Shown: positions 21,220 through 30,594 of the stretch, one piece after another | How the letters are laid out: each line of letters opens with the position of its first letter | Position numbering within the stretch: the first letter of the stretch is position 1 | Source: RGIG3009 sp045578625 | Lineage (GTDB): Bacteria; Bacillota; Clostridia; Oscillospirales; Acutalibacteraceae | Direction: 5' to 3' | Assembly: GCA_045578625.1 (NCBI GenBank) | Contig: JAZNKN010000015.1 | Coordinates: forward strand, 1-38,118 | Length of the DNA: 38,118 nt | Position numbers and translations under genes: made by a program | Notes under the pieces: generated by a model | What the model was told of the DNA's origin: nothing | Seen by the model: only the letters and a program-made list of their open reading frames with translations | Databases searched by the model: none

Positions 21220-23652
21220 ATGGCAGCTGCCACCAAAAAGGTCAAAGCATCCGCAACGGAGAAGGATACGCTCCGCGAGGAACTGTGTACCAAATTGATG
21301 ACTGCGTTTTCCGTGACACCGGAGCAGGCGACCAACGAGCATTTTTACGAAGCGTTGGCGCTGGTGCTGCGTGATCGGATGCGTGCGTCCCGCATTCAAT
21401 ACATTTCCAAGACTCATAAGCAGCAGTCCAAGCAGGTGTATTACCTCTGCATGGAATTTTTGATGGGTCGTTCGCTGAAAAACACGTTGTTTAACCTGAA
21501 TCTTACCGAACCGGCTAAGTCGGTGCTGTCCGACTACAAGGTGAAGCTGGATTCGCTGTATGAGCTGGAGCCGGATGCCGGTCTTGGCAACGGTGGCTTA
21601 GGTCGCTTGGCGGCCTGCTTCCTGGATGGCTTGGCAACCGCTTCCATCCCGGCGATCGGTTATTCGCTGCTGTATGAATGCGGTATCTTCCGCCAGAAGC
21701 TGGTGGACGGTTGGCAGACCGAGCTGCCGGACTTCTGGCTACCCGGCGGTCAGTGCTGGCTGCTGCCGCGTCCGGAGTTGGCAAAGGAAGTGCTGTTTGA
21801 CGGCGAGATCCACGAACGCTGGGACGGCAACTACCATCACGTTGAGCATGCCAACGCCACCCGCGTGATCGCGCAGCCGTTCGACCTGATGGTTGCCGGT
21901 AAGGATGGCAAGGGTATCTCCACGTTGCGTTTGTGGAAGGCAACGGCTCCCAGTATGGATATGTCGCTGTTCAATCAGGGCGATTATATGCGCGCGGTGG
22001 AGCAGAAGGCAATGGCGGAGATCATCACGCAGGTCTTGTATCCGGCGGATAATCACCGCGAGGGTAAGTCTCTGCGTTTGTCGCAGCAGTATTTCTTGGC
22101 TTCGGCTTCGGTGCAGGATATCGTGCGCCGTCATCTGGAGCAGTTCGGTACGCTGGATAACCTGCCTGAAATGGCGGCCATCCACATCAATGACACACAC
22201 CCGACGCTGGCCATTCCTGAACTGATGCGCATTATGCTCGATGAGTGCGGCTATACGTGGGAAAAGGCTTGGGATATCGTTACGCGCACTGTCGCGTACA
22301 CCAACCATACCGTGATGGCGGAAGCGCTGGAGTGCTGGCCGGAGGATCTGTTCCGTCAGCGTCTGCCGCGTATTCACCAGATCGTGTGTGAGATCAACAA
22401 CCGCTTTGGTGCGGCGATGATGGAGGCGACCGGCGGCGACGTGGAAAAGGTCAGCCGTATGGCGATCATCAGCTACGGCGTGGTGCGCATGGCGAACCTC
22501 TGTGTGGCGGCGTCTCACGCGGTCAACGGCGTGGCGCAGATCCACAGTGAGATCCTGAAGGAGACCGTGTTCCGTGACGCGTACAGCGTGATGCCGGAGA
22601 AGTTCGGCAACGTGACCAACGGTATCGCACACCGTCGTTGGCTGTGTCAGGCCAACCCGGAGCTGACAAAGTTTATCACCGAGCACATTGGCGACGGCTT
22701 CGTACTGGATGCCGCGGAACTTGAAAAGCTGAAGCCCTTGGCGGACGATGCTGCTGCGCGTGAAGAGTTTATGGCGATCAAGCATCGCAACAAGGAGCGT
22801 CTGGCCAAGTATATCAAGCAGAATAACGGTATCACCGTTGATCCCGATTCGCTGTTTGACGTGCAGGTCAAGCGCTTGCACGAGTACAAGCGTCATCACC
22901 TCAACGCCTTGAACATTCTGGATACCTATCTGGCACTTAAAGAGGATCCGACATTGGATATCACGCCGCGCACCTACATTTTCGGTGCTAAGTCCGCACC
23001 CGGCTATTTCCTTGCGAAGGAGATCATCCGCTTCATTTGCAAGCTGTCCGAGGAGATCGAAAAGGATCCCGTCATCCGCGAAAAACTGCGAGTGGTGTAT
23101 CTGGAAGATTATCGCGTGACGTTGGCAGAACTGCTGATGCCGGCAGCGGATATCAGCGAGCAGATCTCGCTTGCCGGTACCGAGGCGAGCGGCACGGGTA
23201 ATATGAAGCTGATGATGAACGGCGCGATCACGTTGGGTACGCTGGACGGCGCGAACGTGGAGATCTGTCAGCAGGTCGGTGCGGAGAATATGTTCCTGTT
23301 CGGTATGAACGAGCAGGAGGTCACTGCCCGCAAGCAGATGGGCTACCGTCCGCAGGACTTCTATCAGGCCGACCCGCGCATCCGTCGTGCGATCGATGCG
23401 ATGTATAAGGGCTTCGGCGGCCGCACCTATGCGGAGATCGCAGGCTCGCTGTCGGGGCGTGATCCGTATATGGTTCTGGCCGACTTCGCCTCATATCAAC
23501 AGGCACAGCGCCGTTCCGGCGAGGTCTACCGTGACCGTGACGAGTGGGCGCGTATGGCACTGCTGAACACCGCATGCAGCGGTAAGTTTGCGTCCGACCG
23601 TTCCATCCGTGATTATGCAGAGACCATTTGGAATGCACGTCCGCTGAAATAA
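21220..23652 (+). CDS. glgP: Glycogen/alpha-glucan phosphorylase
   Basis: The protein has 810 residues, full length for the GT35 family. DAGLGNGGLGRLAACFLDG lies in the N-terminal domain. HINDTHPTLAIPELMRI and VQVKRLHEYKRHHLN are conserved blocks, and EASGTGNMKLMMNG carries the PLP lysine at K663, followed by GTLDGANVEI. It phosphorolyses alpha-1,4-glucan ends to glucose-1-phosphate in the cytosol. AAGGGGATAGG precedes ATG 21220. It stands alone with its own promoter and terminator. The short Lys/Thr-rich N-terminus (AAATKKVKASATEKD) is a species-specific extension. Confidence 0.96.
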   Translation: MAAATKKVKASATEKDTLREELCTKLMTAFSVTPEQATNEHFYEALALVLRDRMRASRIQYISKTHKQQSKQVYYLCMEFLMGRSLKNTLFNLNLTEPAKSVLSDYKVKLDSLYELEPDAGLGNGGLGRLAACFLDGLATASIPAIGYSLLYECGIFRQKLVDGWQTELPDFWLPGGQCWLLPRPELAKEVLFDGEIHERWDGNYHHVEHANATRVIAQPFDLMVAGKDGKGISTLRLWKATAPSMDMSLFNQGDYMRAVEQKAMAEIITQVLYPADNHREGKSLRLSQQYFLASASVQDIVRRHLEQFGTLDNLPEMAAIHINDTHPTLAIPELMRIMLDECGYTWEKAWDIVTRTVAYTNHTVMAEALECWPEDLFRQRLPRIHQIVCEINNRFGAAMMEATGGDVEKVSRMAIISYGVVRMANLCVAASHAVNGVAQIHSEILKETVFRDAYSVMPEKFGNVTNGIAHRRWLCQANPELTKFITEHIGDGFVLDAAELEKLKPLADDAAAREEFMAIKHRNKERLAKYIKQNNGITVDPDSLFDVQVKRLHEYKRHHLNALNILDTYLALKEDPTLDITPRTYIFGAKSAPGYFLAKEIIRFICKLSEEIEKDPVIREKLRVVYLEDYRVTLAELLMPAADISEQISLAGTEASGTGNMKLMMNGAITLGTLDGANVEICQQVGAENMFLFGMNEQEVTARKQMGYRPQDFYQADPRIRRAIDAMYKGFGGRTYAEIAGSLSGRDPYMVLADFASYQQAQRRSGEVYRDRDEWARMALLNTACSGKFASDRSIRDYAETIWNARPLK

Positions 23653-23665
23653 AAATGGCAGAAGA

Positions 23666-23697
23666 ACAGCCGAACGGGAAACCGTTCGGCTGTTTGT
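23666..23697 (+). terminator. Terminator of glgP
   Basis: Stem ACAGCCGAACGG / CCGTTCGGCTGT with a GAAA loop and T-rich tail. The ~100 bases beyond it show nothing further. Confidence 0.92.
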
Positions 23698-23795
23698 TTT
23701 TGTAAGCGGCACTCGGGGCGGCATTTGGTCCGACGACCGAGTAAACCCTCCATAAGTAGCAGTTAACTGGAAAACACACGGCTTTCACGCTTTTG

Positions 23796-25178
23796 TCAAG
23801 AGTCTTTGAGAGGGTTTGATCGATGAAAAATAAATGTGCAAAAACAGAAGACCATCAGATTGGCCAATGTGCCCAGGGCAGAGCCGTCGATGCCGTACGG
23901 CTTTTGCAGGACGATGTTCCAAACAAGGCAGACGGACAACCCTGCCGTCAGTGAAAGAAAAAAGGTCTTTCGATCCGAACGAATGCCGAGCAGCGCGGCG
24001 CTGAGCGGGACGAGAATGGCCGGACTCCAGAAAGAGTAGGCGATAAGCAGGATGGAAAACACGTTGGGAACGGCAAAGGCCAGCACCATCGCAGCAAGGC
24101 CGGTGGCCAGATTGACAAGGCGCAGGCAGCGCAGCTGATCGCGATCACTCATATTGGGATGCTTCGGCAGCACGGTATCACAGACCAGACTGACGGTGGC
24201 ACCGTTGAGAAAGCCGTCGGCGGCTGACAGGATGATGGAGGCCATCGCCGCCATCAGAATGCCGCGCAGTCCGACCGGTAAAATGCGCAGGATCAGATCC
24301 GGCATGATCGAGGCAGCTTCTTGGGTGATCCCCAAGGCGCGTGCGGTCAGCCCGATGCCGGCCGTTACCAAAAAGAAAGGCATGGAAAACAGACCGCTGA
24401 GTATTGTACCACGTGCGGTTTCCCGCGGCGTTTTGCCGATGAGCAGGCGCTGCATATACGGTGGTGCCAATGCTTCGCCGCACATCATGGAGAAAAACAG
24501 TGAAAGGAATACCGGAAGAGACGAGTCGTTCAAAGGGTTGAGCAGGTCGCTCGGGATATTGCTCCACACTGTACCGATGCCACCGCCTGCGGCAACAGCG
24601 ATCATCAGCAGAAGCGGCATTCCGAGTGCGAGCAGAAAGAATTGCAGCATATCGGCGATCAACACCGAGGACATGCCGCCGAAGGTGGTGTACAGAAGCA
24701 CCACGGAACAGCCGATCACGGTACCTAACCGCGGTGATACACCGATCAGCGAATGAAATACCAGACCGATCGACTCCATCTGCGCGCCCACGACACCGGC
24801 ACAGCACAGGAAAGAGAAGATGCCGGTGAGCAGCCGTGCTTTGTCTCCGTAGGCGTTGCCGATGATCCCACCCACGGTTTTGGCTTTCGGAAACCGTGCG
24901 ACTCCCGGCACCAGAAACCGACCGATGAGCAGCATTCCGATACTGAAGCCAAAGAGTGTCAGTGCTGTTCCGACGCCGGACTCGTAGGCAGCCGCGGCGT
25001 TACCGGAGGAATAACCCCCGCCGACAAAGGAAGCGGACAATGTGGCAAACAGCACTAAGCTACCGCAACGTTTACCGGAGGCGGTAAAATCGGCGGCGTT
25101 TTTTACGTGATTTCCGCCGCGCAGTCCAACGACGATCAGCACCGCCAAATATCCGAAAACGATCCACCGATCCAACAT
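23796..25178 (-). CDS. Sodium:solute symporter (SSS family)
   Basis: The protein has 460 residues and about 13 hydrophobic segments. SASFVGGGYSSGNAAAAYESG (about 50-70) is the broken-helix region of LeuT-fold SSS transporters, and GFLNGATVSLVCDT resembles the sodium-site helix 8 region. It couples Na+ entry to uptake of a small solute. Two in-frame ATGs are possible; 25178 is chosen because GGAGG (25190-25186) is 7 bases away, whereas ATG 25184 abuts it. The substrate is unknown; members carry sugars, amino acids, pantothenate or short acids. It is monocistronic, with no clear promoter visible. Confidence 0.85.
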   Translation of the reverse strand: MLDRWIVFGYLAVLIVVGLRGGNHVKNAADFTASGKRCGSLVLFATLSASFVGGGYSSGNAAAAYESGVGTALTLFGFSIGMLLIGRFLVPGVARFPKAKTVGGIIGNAYGDKARLLTGIFSFLCCAGVVGAQMESIGLVFHSLIGVSPRLGTVIGCSVVLLYTTFGGMSSVLIADMLQFFLLALGMPLLLMIAVAAGGGIGTVWSNIPSDLLNPLNDSSLPVFLSLFFSMMCGEALAPPYMQRLLIGKTPRETARGTILSGLFSMPFFLVTAGIGLTARALGITQEAASIMPDLILRILPVGLRGILMAAMASIILSAADGFLNGATVSLVCDTVLPKHPNMSDRDQLRCLRLVNLATGLAAMVLAFAVPNVFSILLIAYSFWSPAILVPLSAALLGIRSDRKTFFLSLTAGLSVCLVWNIVLQKPYGIDGSALGTLANLMVFCFCTFIFHRSNPLKDS

Positions 25179-25228
25179 ATCCATCCCTCCGTAGGATACT
25201 GTATGCAGGTCCGGTGGGCAAGCAGAAC

Positions 25229-25259
25229 AAAAGCGCAGGCTGGGTGAGCCTGCGCTTTT
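25229..25259. terminator. Terminator of the NUDIX gene
   Basis: Stem AAAAGCGCAGGC / GCCTGCGCTTTT. On the minus strand it follows the NUDIX stop. Confidence 0.88.
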
Positions 25260-25265
25260 CGTTGC

Positions 25266-25805
25266 TTATTTTTGCAAGAGTGTGTGGATCTTCAGGATCG
25301 CGATCTGGGTCTTGGCATCCGTGATCTCACCGCTGAGCACCATATCCACGGCGCGCTGCAGCGGGATGCGTTCCAGCTCCACAAATTCATCCTCATCCGG
25401 CTGCGCTTCGCCAAAGGATAGCCCCTGCGCCAGATACAGATAGATCACCTCGTCGCAATACCCGGGGGAGGGATACACACAGCCGAGCGAGCGATATTCC
25501 GCGGCGGTCGCTCCCGTCTCCTCCAACAGCTCGCGCTTGCCGCATTCCAGTGGTCCCTCGCCGTTTCGGTCACGCTTGCCGGCGGGAAGCTCGAGCAGCA
25601 CCTCGCCGTATGGATAACGAAATTGCCGTACGAACAGCAGCTCGTCGTCGTCGGTCAGCGGAGCCACGCAGACCCCGCCGGGATGCTCCACTACCTCGCG
25701 GCCGGCAACGGCACCGTTGGGGAGAAGGGCCGTGTCGGTGCGTAGATTGATGATGCGGCCGTTAAAGCGGTATGCGCGGGTGAGTGTTTTTTCCTCCAGG
25801 TTCAT
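25266..25805 (-). CDS. NUDIX hydrolase, ADP-ribose pyrophosphatase-like
   Basis: The protein has 179 residues. The Nudix box spans about 76-99 (GKRDRNGEG then RELLEETGA), with metal-binding E92, E95 and E96; the loop between G76 and E83 is one residue longer than the textbook GX5E. The N-terminal part (LPNGAVAGREVVEHPGGVCV) and YPSPGYCDEVIYLYLA match the ADP-ribose pyrophosphatase subfamily. It would hydrolyse ADP-ribose to AMP and ribose-5-phosphate. AAAGGAG precedes ATG 25805. It is divergent, with only 46 bases separating it from the carboxypeptidase start. Confidence 0.88.
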   Translation of the reverse strand: MNLEEKTLTRAYRFNGRIINLRTDTALLPNGAVAGREVVEHPGGVCVAPLTDDDELLFVRQFRYPYGEVLLELPAGKRDRNGEGPLECGKRELLEETGATAAEYRSLGCVYPSPGYCDEVIYLYLAQGLSFGEAQPDEDEFVELERIPLQRAVDMVLSGEITDAKTQIAILKIHTLLQK

Positions 25806-25851
25806 AACGATGGCTCCTTTTTCATAAAGTGATATGTAAGGGGGAAGCGAT

Positions 25852-26754
25852 ATGGGACAGTTGACGGCAGTACAGCCGATGGATCACGGCACGGTGAGCG
25901 GCCTTATTAAGGCGCTGACAGCGCGGTATTCGTTTTTATACACGGCGCCGATCGGACGCAGCGTATTGGGACGTCATATCCACGGTCTGATGCTTGGCTC
26001 CGGCAGAGAGCGTGTATTGCTTGCAGCGGCGTTTCACGGTCAGGAGTGGATAACGTCGTTTCTCTGCTTGCGCCTGTGCGAGGAGTTGTGCGCGGCACTG
26101 TTCGCCGATCAGTTTTTGGTAGATTGGAACGTGCGTCGCGCTATGTCCGGACGCAGTATCGTGTTTGTGCCGATGGTCAACCCCGACGGTGTGGAGATCG
26201 CGCTGCACGGTTCGCAGACGGCGGGTGACAGAGAAGAGGCTGTACGCGCCGCCGGTGGCGATACGTACGGCGTGTGGCAAGCGAATGCCAACGGCGTGGA
26301 TCTCAATCATAATTTTAACGCAGGTTGGCAAGAATTGCAACAGTCGGAGAAAGAAAAAGGAATTTTCGGGTTTTGCGCACGTCAGTGGGGTGGGCCTTGT
26401 CCCGAAAGCGAGCCGGAAACGCAGGCGTTGGTGTCGCTGTGCCATCGGGCTGATTTCCGCCACGTGGTGGCGTTGCACAGCCAAGGGGAGGAGATCTACT
26501 GGCAATACGGAGACCGAACGCCGTCCGAGTCGGAGTTGATGGCGCGGGTCATGGCATCGGCGTCGGGCTATACGTTATCGTCGCCGACTGGGCTTGCTTC
26601 GCACGGCGGATTTAAGGATTGGTTTATTGATATGTATGCCCGACCGGGCTTTACGTTTGAGATGGGGAAAGGTGTCAATCCATTGCCGCTTTGCGATTTT
26701 GAAAAAATTTACGAAACAGTACGGGAAATGTTGTTGGTATCGCTTTTCCTGTAA
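25852..26754 (+). CDS. M14-family zinc carboxypeptidase
   Basis: The protein has 300 residues. HGQEW gives zinc ligands H62 and E65, and ALHSQG gives the third ligand H209. FTFEMGKG supplies the catalytic E270. NPDGVE and GVDLNHNFN are substrate-site motifs. The GVDLNHNF form is typical of gamma-D-glutamyl-diamino-acid endopeptidase-like M14 enzymes that trim peptidoglycan peptides. No signal peptide is present, so it would act in the cytosol, fitting murein-peptide recycling; that role is inferred. AAGGGGGAAG precedes ATG 25852. The next promoter begins 10 bases after its stop. Confidence 0.88.
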   Translation: MGQLTAVQPMDHGTVSGLIKALTARYSFLYTAPIGRSVLGRHIHGLMLGSGRERVLLAAAFHGQEWITSFLCLRLCEELCAALFADQFLVDWNVRRAMSGRSIVFVPMVNPDGVEIALHGSQTAGDREEAVRAAGGDTYGVWQANANGVDLNHNFNAGWQELQQSEKEKGIFGFCARQWGGPCPESEPETQALVSLCHRADFRHVVALHSQGEEIYWQYGDRTPSESELMARVMASASGYTLSSPTGLASHGGFKDWFIDMYARPGFTFEMGKGVNPLPLCDFEKIYETVREMLLVSLFL

Positions 26755-26764
26755 GAATTTACTC

Positions 26765-26793
26765 TTGTATTAGGGCAAAAGATGATGTATAAT
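26765..26793 (+). promoter_or_regulatory. Promoter of the NusG-II/HepS/rnf operon
   Basis: -35 TTGTAT, a 17-bp spacer and -10 TATAAT. All eight downstream genes are closely spaced or overlapping, with no terminator visible until after rnfB. Confidence 0.8.
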
Positions 26794-26842
26794 GATAGAC
26801 GACAATCAAACCTACGCGATGGCAATGAGATGAGGGAGATCG

Positions 26843-27220
26843 ATGAGACCGGCATGGTTGCGGCGCGGAGATGTTGTGGTGATCGGTGTTGTCCTTGCGG
26901 CAGCGCTGTTGTCCGGCATAGTTATATGGTTTAATCGTGCGCCGGCCGCCCGGGTATCTGTTCAGTATCCGGATGGTTCCTCGGCGCTTTTTTCCATTAC
27001 GGAAAACCAAAGTATCACGATCACCGGGAACGAGGATATTACACTCATCGTCGAGATCGCCGACGGCCGCGTTCGCGTCAAGCACAGCGATTGTCCTGAT
27101 CAGGTCTGCGTTCACAGCGGCTGGTTGTCCCAAAGCGGACAAGCCGCAGCGTGTGTACCGGCGGGCGTTTGCGTGCAGGTCGTGGGCGGCGGAAGCCAAG
27201 TGGATGGGGTGACAGCATGA
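26843..27220 (+). CDS. NusG domain II-containing membrane protein
   Basis: The protein has 125 residues. One N-terminal transmembrane helix (about 11-29) is followed by an extracellular beta domain with KHSDCPDQVCVHSGWLSQSG and a further Cys in AACVPAG, matching the NusG domain II-like proteins often found beside Rnf operons. It is not a transcription factor despite the name. GAGGGAG precedes ATG 26843. Its stop overlaps the next start (ATGA). A role in Rnf assembly or flavin/redox maturation is a guess from context; the Cys pair could be redox-active. Confidence 0.82.
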   Translation: MRPAWLRRGDVVVIGVVLAAALLSGIVIWFNRAPAARVSVQYPDGSSALFSITENQSITITGNEDITLIVEIADGRVRVKHSDCPDQVCVHSGWLSQSGQAAACVPAGVCVQVVGGGSQVDGVTA

Positions 27221-27714
27221 TGCAAAAACGTGTCTATCGCCTGACAACGACCGCGGTTCTTGCGGCGTTGGCCATGGCGCTGTCATTTCTGGAAGGGCTG
27301 CTTCCGCCGCTGCCGGTACCCGGTGCGCGGTTGGGGCTTGCCAACCTGGCTGTCATGTATGCGCTGGTCGGTCTTTCGTTTCCCTGCGCTGCGGGCATCA
27401 CGGCGGTCAAAGCAGTCTTTGCTTTATTGCGTGGCCCGATCACATATCTCATGAGTACCGTCGGCGGTGTGTTCGCGCTTCTTGCCATGGCGGTCGTCCA
27501 TCGCATGTGCCGCAAGCATCTCAGCTTTATCGGGGTAGGTGTGCTGGGAGCGGCGGCGCACAATGTCGGGCAGCTGCTAGTATCTTTGTTACTGCTTGGC
27601 TCGGCCATGTGGTATTACGCACCGCTTTTGCTCCTCATGGCCGTTCCCACCGGCGTGGTTACCGGTTTGGTCCTCAACGTCACCTACCCGCATCTTCGAC
27701 ATTTTTCTCAATAA
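27217..27714 (+). CDS. HepS/Gx-type membrane protein (heptaprenyl diphosphate synthase component I-like)
   Basis: The protein has 165 residues and about five transmembrane helices. LGLANLAVMYAL near 38-49 and the Gly/Ala-rich helices match the Hpre_diP_synt_I/Gx transporter family. The name is historical: these look like small ECF-type membrane transporters rather than synthases. ATG 27217 overlaps the preceding stop (ATGA), giving translational coupling. Location between the NusG-II protein and rnfC is common in Clostridia. Substrate unknown; a cofactor for the Rnf flavoproteins is conceivable but unproven. Confidence 0.82.
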   Translation: MMQKRVYRLTTTAVLAALAMALSFLEGLLPPLPVPGARLGLANLAVMYALVGLSFPCAAGITAVKAVFALLRGPITYLMSTVGGVFALLAMAVVHRMCRKHLSFIGVGVLGAAAHNVGQLLVSLLLLGSAMWYYAPLLLLMAVPTGVVTGLVLNVTYPHLRHFSQ

Positions 27715-27740
27715 TCTGATTCCCTGAAAGGTGTGATCAC

Positions 27741-29081
27741 ATGTCCCGATTCACGCAAATGTGGCGGCCGCACGGCGGCGTACATCCCGCGCAGCATAAG
27801 GATGCGGCGGAATGCGAAAGTGTCACTATGCCGCTTCCCGAAAAAATCGTTCTGTCGATGTCGCAGCACATCGGCGCACCGTGTACTCCCACCGTTAAGG
27901 TAGGGGACACCGTTGACGTGGGCCAGATCGTGGGTGACAGCGACGCGTACGTGTCCGCTCCTATCCACAGCAGCGTTTCCGGTACGGTTACCGGAACCAA
28001 GGAGATCCTTCTCCCGGGTGGTCGCAAATCCAACGCGCTCATCATTACCTCCGACGGTGAGCGTCGCCCGCACAGCAGCATGAAGCCTCACGAGCCAAAG
28101 ACCTTTGAGGAGTTCATCGAAGCGGTGCGCGATTCCGGCATGGTAGGCCTCGGCGGCGCCGGCTTCCCGACGCACGTGAAGCTCAACCCCAAAAACCGCG
28201 ACCAGATCGATACCATCATCGTCAATGCCGCGGAGTGTGAGCCGTACATTGCCACTGACTACCGCGAGTGTATGGAAAATTCGTGGGATATCATCTCCGG
28301 TCTGCGTACCATTATGGGCTTCTTGGGTGCTTCCCGCGCCGTGATCGGCATCGAAAGCAACAAGCCGGCGGCGATCGCCGTTCTGTCGCACATGGCGGCC
28401 ACCATCAACGACCCGACCCGTTCCATCACGGTCAAGGCGTTGCGTACCCGATATCCGCAGGGCGCGGAAAAGGTGTTGATCGCGGAATGCACCGGCCGTA
28501 TCGTTCCGACCGGCGGTCTGCCGGCGGATGTCGGCTGCATCGTGGTCAACGTGACCTCGGTCGCTAAATTGCGTCGGTATCTGAAGGCCGGTACACCGCT
28601 GATCCGTAAGCGTGTGACAGTGGCCGGCTCGGCGATGGAGCGTCCGATGAACCTGCGTGTGTGGATCGGCACACCGATCCAGGATATCCTCAACTACGTC
28701 GGCGTGAAAAAGCCGATCCGCAAGCTGATCTGCGGCGGCCCGATGATGGGTCAAGCGCTGATGGACGCGGAGTTGCCGCTCATCAAGCAGAACAATGCGA
28801 TCATCGCTCTGGCGGAGGAGGACGTGCTGACGACTCCCGCCAGTACCTGCATCCGCTGCGGTCGTTGCGTGGACGCTTGCCCGATGACGCTGCTGCCCAC
28901 ATCGATCACCAAGGCCTATATGGCCAAGGATCTGGATGCTTTGCGCCGCTTGCGCACGATGTCGTGTATGGAATGCGGCTGTTGCACCTTCTCCTGCCCG
29001 GCGCATCGTCCGATACAGCAGACGATCCGCATGGCTAAGGATATACTTCGCGCCGACGACCAGCGCAGAAAGGACGGATAA
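27741..29081 (+). CDS. rnfC: Electron transport complex subunit RnfC
   Basis: The protein has 446 residues. The N-terminal region resembles an FMN/NADH-binding Nqo1-like module (GLGGAGFPTHVKL, NAAECEPYIATDYREC). Two 4Fe-4S motifs lie at C370/373/376/380 (CIRCGRCVDACP) and C409/412/415/419 (CMECGCCTFSCP). RnfC is the peripheral subunit that exchanges electrons with NAD(H). GAAAGGTG precedes ATG 27741. It opens the rnfCDGEAB block; rnfD starts two bases after its stop. Confidence 0.96.
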   Translation: MSRFTQMWRPHGGVHPAQHKDAAECESVTMPLPEKIVLSMSQHIGAPCTPTVKVGDTVDVGQIVGDSDAYVSAPIHSSVSGTVTGTKEILLPGGRKSNALIITSDGERRPHSSMKPHEPKTFEEFIEAVRDSGMVGLGGAGFPTHVKLNPKNRDQIDTIIVNAAECEPYIATDYRECMENSWDIISGLRTIMGFLGASRAVIGIESNKPAAIAVLSHMAATINDPTRSITVKALRTRYPQGAEKVLIAECTGRIVPTGGLPADVGCIVVNVTSVAKLRRYLKAGTPLIRKRVTVAGSAMERPMNLRVWIGTPIQDILNYVGVKKPIRKLICGGPMMGQALMDAELPLIKQNNAIIALAEEDVLTTPASTCIRCGRCVDACPMTLLPTSITKAYMAKDLDALRRLRTMSCMECGCCTFSCPAHRPIQQTIRMAKDILRADDQRRKDG

Positions 29082-29083
29082 AC

Positions 29084-30034
29084 ATGGAACAGACGTTGTT
29101 GGTTTCCGCGTCGCCGCACGTACACTGCGGTATGAATACGCGCGACGTGATGCGCGACGTTATTATTGCGCTCATTCCGGCACTGCTGGCGTCGGTCTAT
29201 CTGTTCGGCTTCCGCGCCTTTGCTGTCGAGATCGTGTGCGTTGCCGCTGCTTTGGCATCGGAGTATCTTGCGCGCCGCGTGATGAAGCGTCCCCAGACGG
29301 TGGGCGATCTGTCCGCTGTGGTGACCGGCCTTTTGCTGGCATTCAACTTGCCCTCCACCATTCCGCTGTGGCAGGCAGCCTTCGGCAGTGTGGTCGCTAT
29401 CGTGGTTGCCAAGCAGATGTTCGGCGGTTTGGGTCAGAACTTTGTTAATCCCGCGCTTGTCGGCCGTATCGTGCTGATGGGCAGCTTTCCCGAAACGATG
29501 AACAACTGGACCGTTCCGCTGCCGTTGCAGGGTCAGGTGGACGCGGCTTCCTATGCTACACCTCTCGCGGAGATGGCGAGCAATCCGGAAGCGGAGCATT
29601 CGCTGCTGGACCTGTTCTTCGGTCTGCGCGGTGGCTCACTCGGTGAGACCTGTGTTGTGGCACTGCTGCTTGGTGGTCTGTATCTGGTGATCCGTCGGGT
29701 CATCAGCCCGATGATCCCGGTCATCTACGTCGGCACGGTGTTTGTGCTGACGTGGTTGCTCGGTGCCGATGCACCGACGCACATCCTGTCCGGCGGTCTG
29801 ATGCTCGGTGCTGTCTTTATGGCTACCGATTATGCGACCTGCCCGATCAACCGCACCGGTAAATTGGTATATGCGATCGGCTGCGGTCTGCTCACGGTGT
29901 TGATCCGTTTGTACGGTTCGCTGCCGGACGGCGTATCCTTTGCGATCGTCATTATGAATATTCTCACGCCGCTGATCGAGCGTGTGACGCGTCCGCGTCC
30001 CTTCGGTGAGAAGAGAAAGGCGGTGTCCAAATGA
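29084..30034 (+). CDS. rnfD: Electron transport complex subunit RnfD
   Basis: The protein has 316 residues and is polytopic. QNFVNPALVGRIVL and LRGGSLGET are family blocks. DAASYATPL (153-161) is the region that carries the covalently linked FMN in RnfD/NqrB, with T159 the likely attachment site. FMATDYATCPIN is also conserved. The subunit takes part in electron transfer and ion translocation across the membrane. Its stop overlaps the rnfG start by four bases (ATGA). Confidence 0.95.
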   Translation: MEQTLLVSASPHVHCGMNTRDVMRDVIIALIPALLASVYLFGFRAFAVEIVCVAAALASEYLARRVMKRPQTVGDLSAVVTGLLLAFNLPSTIPLWQAAFGSVVAIVVAKQMFGGLGQNFVNPALVGRIVLMGSFPETMNNWTVPLPLQGQVDAASYATPLAEMASNPEAEHSLLDLFFGLRGGSLGETCVVALLLGGLYLVIRRVISPMIPVIYVGTVFVLTWLLGADAPTHILSGGLMLGAVFMATDYATCPINRTGKLVYAIGCGLLTVLIRLYGSLPDGVSFAIVIMNILTPLIERVTRPRPFGEKRKAVSK

Positions 30035-30594
30035 AATCGTTTCGTGACATTTTGATCTCCGCCTTGGCGCTGATGATCATCGGTGCTTTGGTTACCGCCG
30101 CATTGGCCGGCACCAACGCGTTGACCAAGGATACCATTACCAAGCGCACGGAGGAAGTCGAGACCGCTGCCCGCAAGGAAGTTATTGTAGCGGAATCCTT
30201 CCAAAAGGCCGAACTTAAGGTCGATGGTGATACTGTTACGTATTACGTGGCGCTGCAGGGCGATGAGACGGTCGGCTATGTGTTTACCAACACCGCAGTC
30301 GGTAAAAGCTCCGGCTTGGTGGTTATGACGGGTATTTCGGTCGAGGGTAAGGTCACCGGCGTTAAGATCACCGATGACAACGAGACTGCCGGTTACGTGG
30401 ATAAAGTCGAAAAACGCGGTTTCTTGCAGAAACTGGTCGGTTGGAATGCTGCTACCGAGATCAAGCTCGGCAAAGGCGAGGGAGAGATTGAGGCGGTCTC
30501 GCAGGCCACCAAGACCTCCGACGGTGTCCGCAAGGCGGTCAACGAGGCCATGTCTTGGTACAAATTGGTGAAGGGGGGCGGCGCAGATGAATAA
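30031..30594 (+). CDS. rnfG: Electron transport complex subunit RnfG
   Basis: The protein has 187 residues. One N-terminal transmembrane helix (about 8-28) is followed by an extracytoplasmic FMN-binding domain. SQATKTSDGV (157-166) is the flavinylation motif, with T160 the expected FMN ester site added by ApbE; the usual Gly of the S-G-A-T motif is Gln here. No apbE is seen in this window. It overlaps rnfD at its start and rnfE at its end. Confidence 0.94.
   Translation: MKSFRDILISALALMIIGALVTAALAGTNALTKDTITKRTEEVETAARKEVIVAESFQKAELKVDGDTVTYYVALQGDETVGYVFTNTAVGKSSGLVVMTGISVEGKVTGVKITDDNETAGYVDKVEKRGFLQKLVGWNAATEIKLGKGEGEIEAVSQATKTSDGVRKAVNEAMSWYKLVKGGGADE

Noticed and set aside
27741..29006. 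432-residue minus-strand ORF opposite rnfC
   Set aside because: His/Arg-rich shadow frame; the plus strand clearly encodes RnfC with two 4Fe-4S motifs.
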